Source: Aphrophora alni (taxonomy: Eukaryota > Arthropoda > Insecta > Hemiptera > Aphrophoridae). From it: a DNA stretch of 64,000 nucleotides. Positions 61,282-64,000 of the stretch are shown here, one piece after another. The stretch is taken from assembly GCA_963513935.1 (NCBI GenBank), contig OY740768.1, positions 43,456,368 through 43,520,367 on the forward strand, written 5' to 3'. Made by a program: the position numbers and the translations under genes. Every line of letters starts with the position of its first letter. The first letter of the stretch is position 1. The notes below the pieces were generated by a model. The model saw only the letters and a list, made by a program, of their open reading frames with translations. It did no database searches and had not been told where the DNA came from.

Positions 61282-62001
61282 AGTAGCTTAATTTTTAATG
61301 TTTTCAGTATTGAATATCGTAATTATCAGAAGTTCCTAGACGGTTCTCATATTTATTCACAAAAAGGTTTTGGTACATTCTATTCAAAACATCCAAGTTT
61401 TGTAAAGTCGAAGCTGGTTTGGGACTGCATCTCATCATTGATAAAGCTTAGTCAGGTTAACACGATCACAGTAGGCTGGGTTCCTGGCCACTCATGTATC
61501 GATGGAAATGAGAGAGCAGATGAATTGGCCAGGTCAGGTTCAGAATCCCCTTTCGTGGGCCCGGAACCGGTGTTCGGGATCTCCTATGGACATGCCAGAG
61601 CAGCGCTTGACATTTGGACACGGAAGAGGAAGAACAGGGCCTGGATAAGTTCAACTACAAGTAGACTTGCAAAGAAGCTACTTAGACCATGCAAAAAACA
61701 TGCTGAACAACTAATATCTCTCAGAAGGGATAACATGAGGTGGGTGGTTGGGCTCTTAACGAGCCACTGTCACCTCAGAAAACACCTACACAGGATAGGG
61801 ATTGCTGCAGATAATATTTGCAGGAAATGTGGTTTGGCTGAAGAGTCCGCAGAACACATTCTCTTAGAGTGTGAGGCGTTAAGACGAGCCAGGCTATACT
61901 CTCTAAGCCCTCCGGGGAAGGAGAGGGAAACCATCCTAGACAACCCTATAGGTAGTATCTGTTCCTTTATAAGGATGACAGGTATTACTGAGTGGGTGTA
62001 G
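61282..62001 (+). pseudogene. RNase H and zinc-finger end of an I/R1/LOA-type LINE ORF2 (truncated)
   Basis: The frame is open from just after a stop at 61279 to TAG at 61999. It is a remnant of a LINE polyprotein, with no start of its own. It reads FLDGSHIYSQKGFG (start of RNase H, first Asp), then jumps to VKSKLVWDCISSL, WVPGHSCIDGNERADELA (last catalytic Asp), LISLRRDNMRWVVGLL and CRKCGLAEESAEHILLEC (C-x2-C-x7-H-x4-C finger). The middle of RNase H, with the FQAE-type Glu and the SDSQ-type Asp, is missing; roughly 50-60 residues compared with the family. The endonuclease and reverse transcriptase are absent. The remainder has no stop, which suggests a fairly recent copy. The decayed copy at 9.1-10.1 kb belongs to the same class. 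Confidence 0.8.
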
Positions 62002-62085
62002 AAAGGAACTTGGGGCGGCAAAAGATCTTTAGGTCGACGCCGGTGAGGCCTCTGAAGGAGGCTTTCACAGCCCAGTACGGAAAAA
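62002..62085 (+). mobile_element. 3' UTR and A tail of the RNase H-class LINE
   Basis: About 70 bp of GC-rich sequence (TTGGGGCGGCAAAAGATCTT, GTCGACGCCGGTGAGGCC, then TCACAGCCCAGTACGG) follow the stop and end in A9 near 62080. That is a short LINE 3' UTR with a tail. A target-site duplication was not identified. Confidence 0.6.
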
Positions 62086-64000
62086 AAAATCCAAAGAGGT
62101 AGCATATTTTTTGTAGAAGAAGATTCAATGTTAAGTGAAATTCAAGTGATAAAAACATTTAAGAACTAATTTATAATATTCGAACTTAGAAACATTGGTG
62201 AGTTATAAACATTATAACTTTGTTTATCCCTCCAGGAATTGATTCAAAATTATACATTCACCTTTCATCCAGATTATATCCTTCCAAAATTAACCAACGA
62301 AAATTGCAACTCTCAAAATTCATTAACGGCCATATCAAAAAACTCAAAAGACGAAAGAACTTTTATTAACATAAACAATGTAAATACCATTAGTTAAAAA
62401 CACAATCCACCATTAACTTTGTGTCATATTCACCCATCACTTATCCACTTCCATTACCAATCATTGGTTTTTAAAGTATAAAATACCCTAATGATTTAAA
62501 TAAGTTTTATAGTTGTAATTTATGTTGAACATCCAAAAGTGTTGTAAAAATAGCCAAGGCAAGAGTACGGAGTATCTCTAAACCTCGTATAAGCTTACAA
62601 ATACATAATCTTGTTGAAACACATTACACGATATAATTTTATAACAACCCCTTCTGAACCCCCAGATTAAGAGAAAGCTGGTTCATTTTTTATTTTTTTT
62701 TTATATTTTGTAATTGAATATATAATTAGTAAATTTGTTTTCATAAAAGGCGGACGCTCAAAACAGTACTGTACGGATCCAAGACATAATTGTAGATGTT
62801 TCGATTTGAATACAACACACGTTTAGAAGTAACCTTAAAACACATGAGGCAGTATAAAAACACAACAATCAAGTGACACATGCGACGTTTTCACGCGACA
62901 TTTAACGGTGTTGTCAAAAGCGATCTATCAATCAATGCTTCGTAATTGTTCCATTCAGACTTGTATTGAGCCAGACAAAAGAAGCTTTACAAAAAAATAA
63001 TATAGAACAAGTTAAACATTAAACGCAATATTAAATTATTAAATAAGCATAATTTATTCATTATAATGATACTATTACGTTTCACTATTAAATTGGCTTA
63101 AGTTGGAATTTGATTTATTTTGAAATTTCGTTATTTTATTATTTTTTTTGTGATAGGGCTAGTATTATCTTTCCTGGCCATAAAAAACTAATAAACCTGT
63201 GATTGTATTAAATAATTCAGTAAAATATATTTCAGACATCCTTCTAAACATTAATCAATTCTCGTGTCAAGGCGACAAAGTAGCGGAGACGAGGCAACCA
63301 GGTGGCAGCGACAGCTTCTTTTGAACAGAATTGAAAAATTTCCCGGGGTCTACTCAACATAAACCTAACGTGTGATTGAGGCATAACAAGCAGTCGTGCA
63401 AAATAATAAAACTGATCGTATTTGCAGCAAAATAAATAAAATCATCCTTGCTTACTTTTTGATATTTTCATTTTATATGAAATAAACCTTTTCCAGTTAT
63501 ACAGGATTACAAAAGTAGAACATACATTATTATTTCCACAACAGTTACACTGTCATTGTCCAAGACTAAGGTCTGAGATGGGTGAAAATAAAAAATAGGC
63601 TTAACATGTTTTTCGTCTATTACAAAATCGACTGTGTTACTTTGAAAGTACTTTATTTATGTTTTATCTAATTATTATCTAACACTTCGTAGCCTTAACT
63701 TCAAACATTATTTAAAAAATAAATAAATTATAAGTATTTTTTTCTTAACAGTTTTCAATTTCACAAGGTCATTATCAAGGTGCACTGGATATACAATATG
63801 TATGATTCGCTGTTAAAATAAATTCTCAACGTGAAACAAACAAGTTATATGATAAATCATGTATTTCTGTCCCTTTTTTCTTATATCTGGTGAATTACAG
63901 ACCTTGATCTCTTTATTTTGATTGTAATGCTCACCGAACTGCATAAAAAGAAAGGCTCATTTAGGACGTAAATAAGAAGAAACTGACGGAAAACTGTTTC
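62086..64000. other. Noncoding, nothing recognised
   Basis: AT-rich DNA to the end of the window, with no frame, motif or repeat I can support. Confidence 0.4.

Overview
The window is AT-rich, intron- and repeat-rich eukaryotic DNA. Its decayed Jockey-, RNase H- and mariner-class transposons, long microsatellites and isolated GT/AG-bounded exon candidates fit an insect nuclear genome. A hemipteran is possible, but that is only an impression from the style of the repeats. There are no operons, bacterial genes or CRISPR arrays. Host coding sequence is almost absent. One convincing internal exon lies at 23125-23295 (+), 57 codons of coiled-coil type. A possible first coding exon lies at 34974-35006 (+). 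The rest looks intronic or intergenic.

The only intact long reading frames belong to a Jockey-clade non-LTR retrotransposon on the minus strand (14470-18808). It has a gag-like ORF1 with three CCHC knuckles and an 886-residue endonuclease/reverse transcriptase. A 12-bp target-site duplication and an A tail bound it exactly. Those bounds show that the copy is 5' truncated inside ORF1, that it landed in an older dispersed repeat (family A), and that the first 28 codons of the ORF1 frame come from that host repeat.

Other mobile-element remains are: a decayed mariner with both terminal inverted repeats (12725-14072); two RNase H-class LINE fragments (9060-10090 minus, heavily decayed; 61282-62080 plus, one open frame that has lost the middle of RNase H); a probable CR1/L2-like LINE 3' end (53252-53630); and a doubtful BEL/Pao-like relic (58280-59135 minus).

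Tandem arrays: a 40-bp minisatellite of about 35 units with nested 120- and 160-bp higher-order periods (19866-21277); a 68/69-bp array of 17 units (46148-47299) whose 69-bp form is exactly 23 codons; about 96 units of (GA)n (11239-11432); and several AT, CTT, poly-T and poly-A tracts.

Comparing the window with itself shows four unnamed dispersed families. Family A has about ten copies, family B three (about 500-650 bp), and family C five (about 250 bp). The fourth is a set of foldback elements in which two outward-facing boxes (CTGA-N-GATGG, short stem, GAAAC) end inverted arms, at 6.2-6.4, 27.4-27.6 and perhaps 52.6-53.1 kb. A 67-bp palindromic insertion with 19-bp perfect arms and 7-bp direct-repeat flanks (40385-40451) sits inside a family B copy. 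All coordinates of decayed repeats are approximate because they were aligned by eye.
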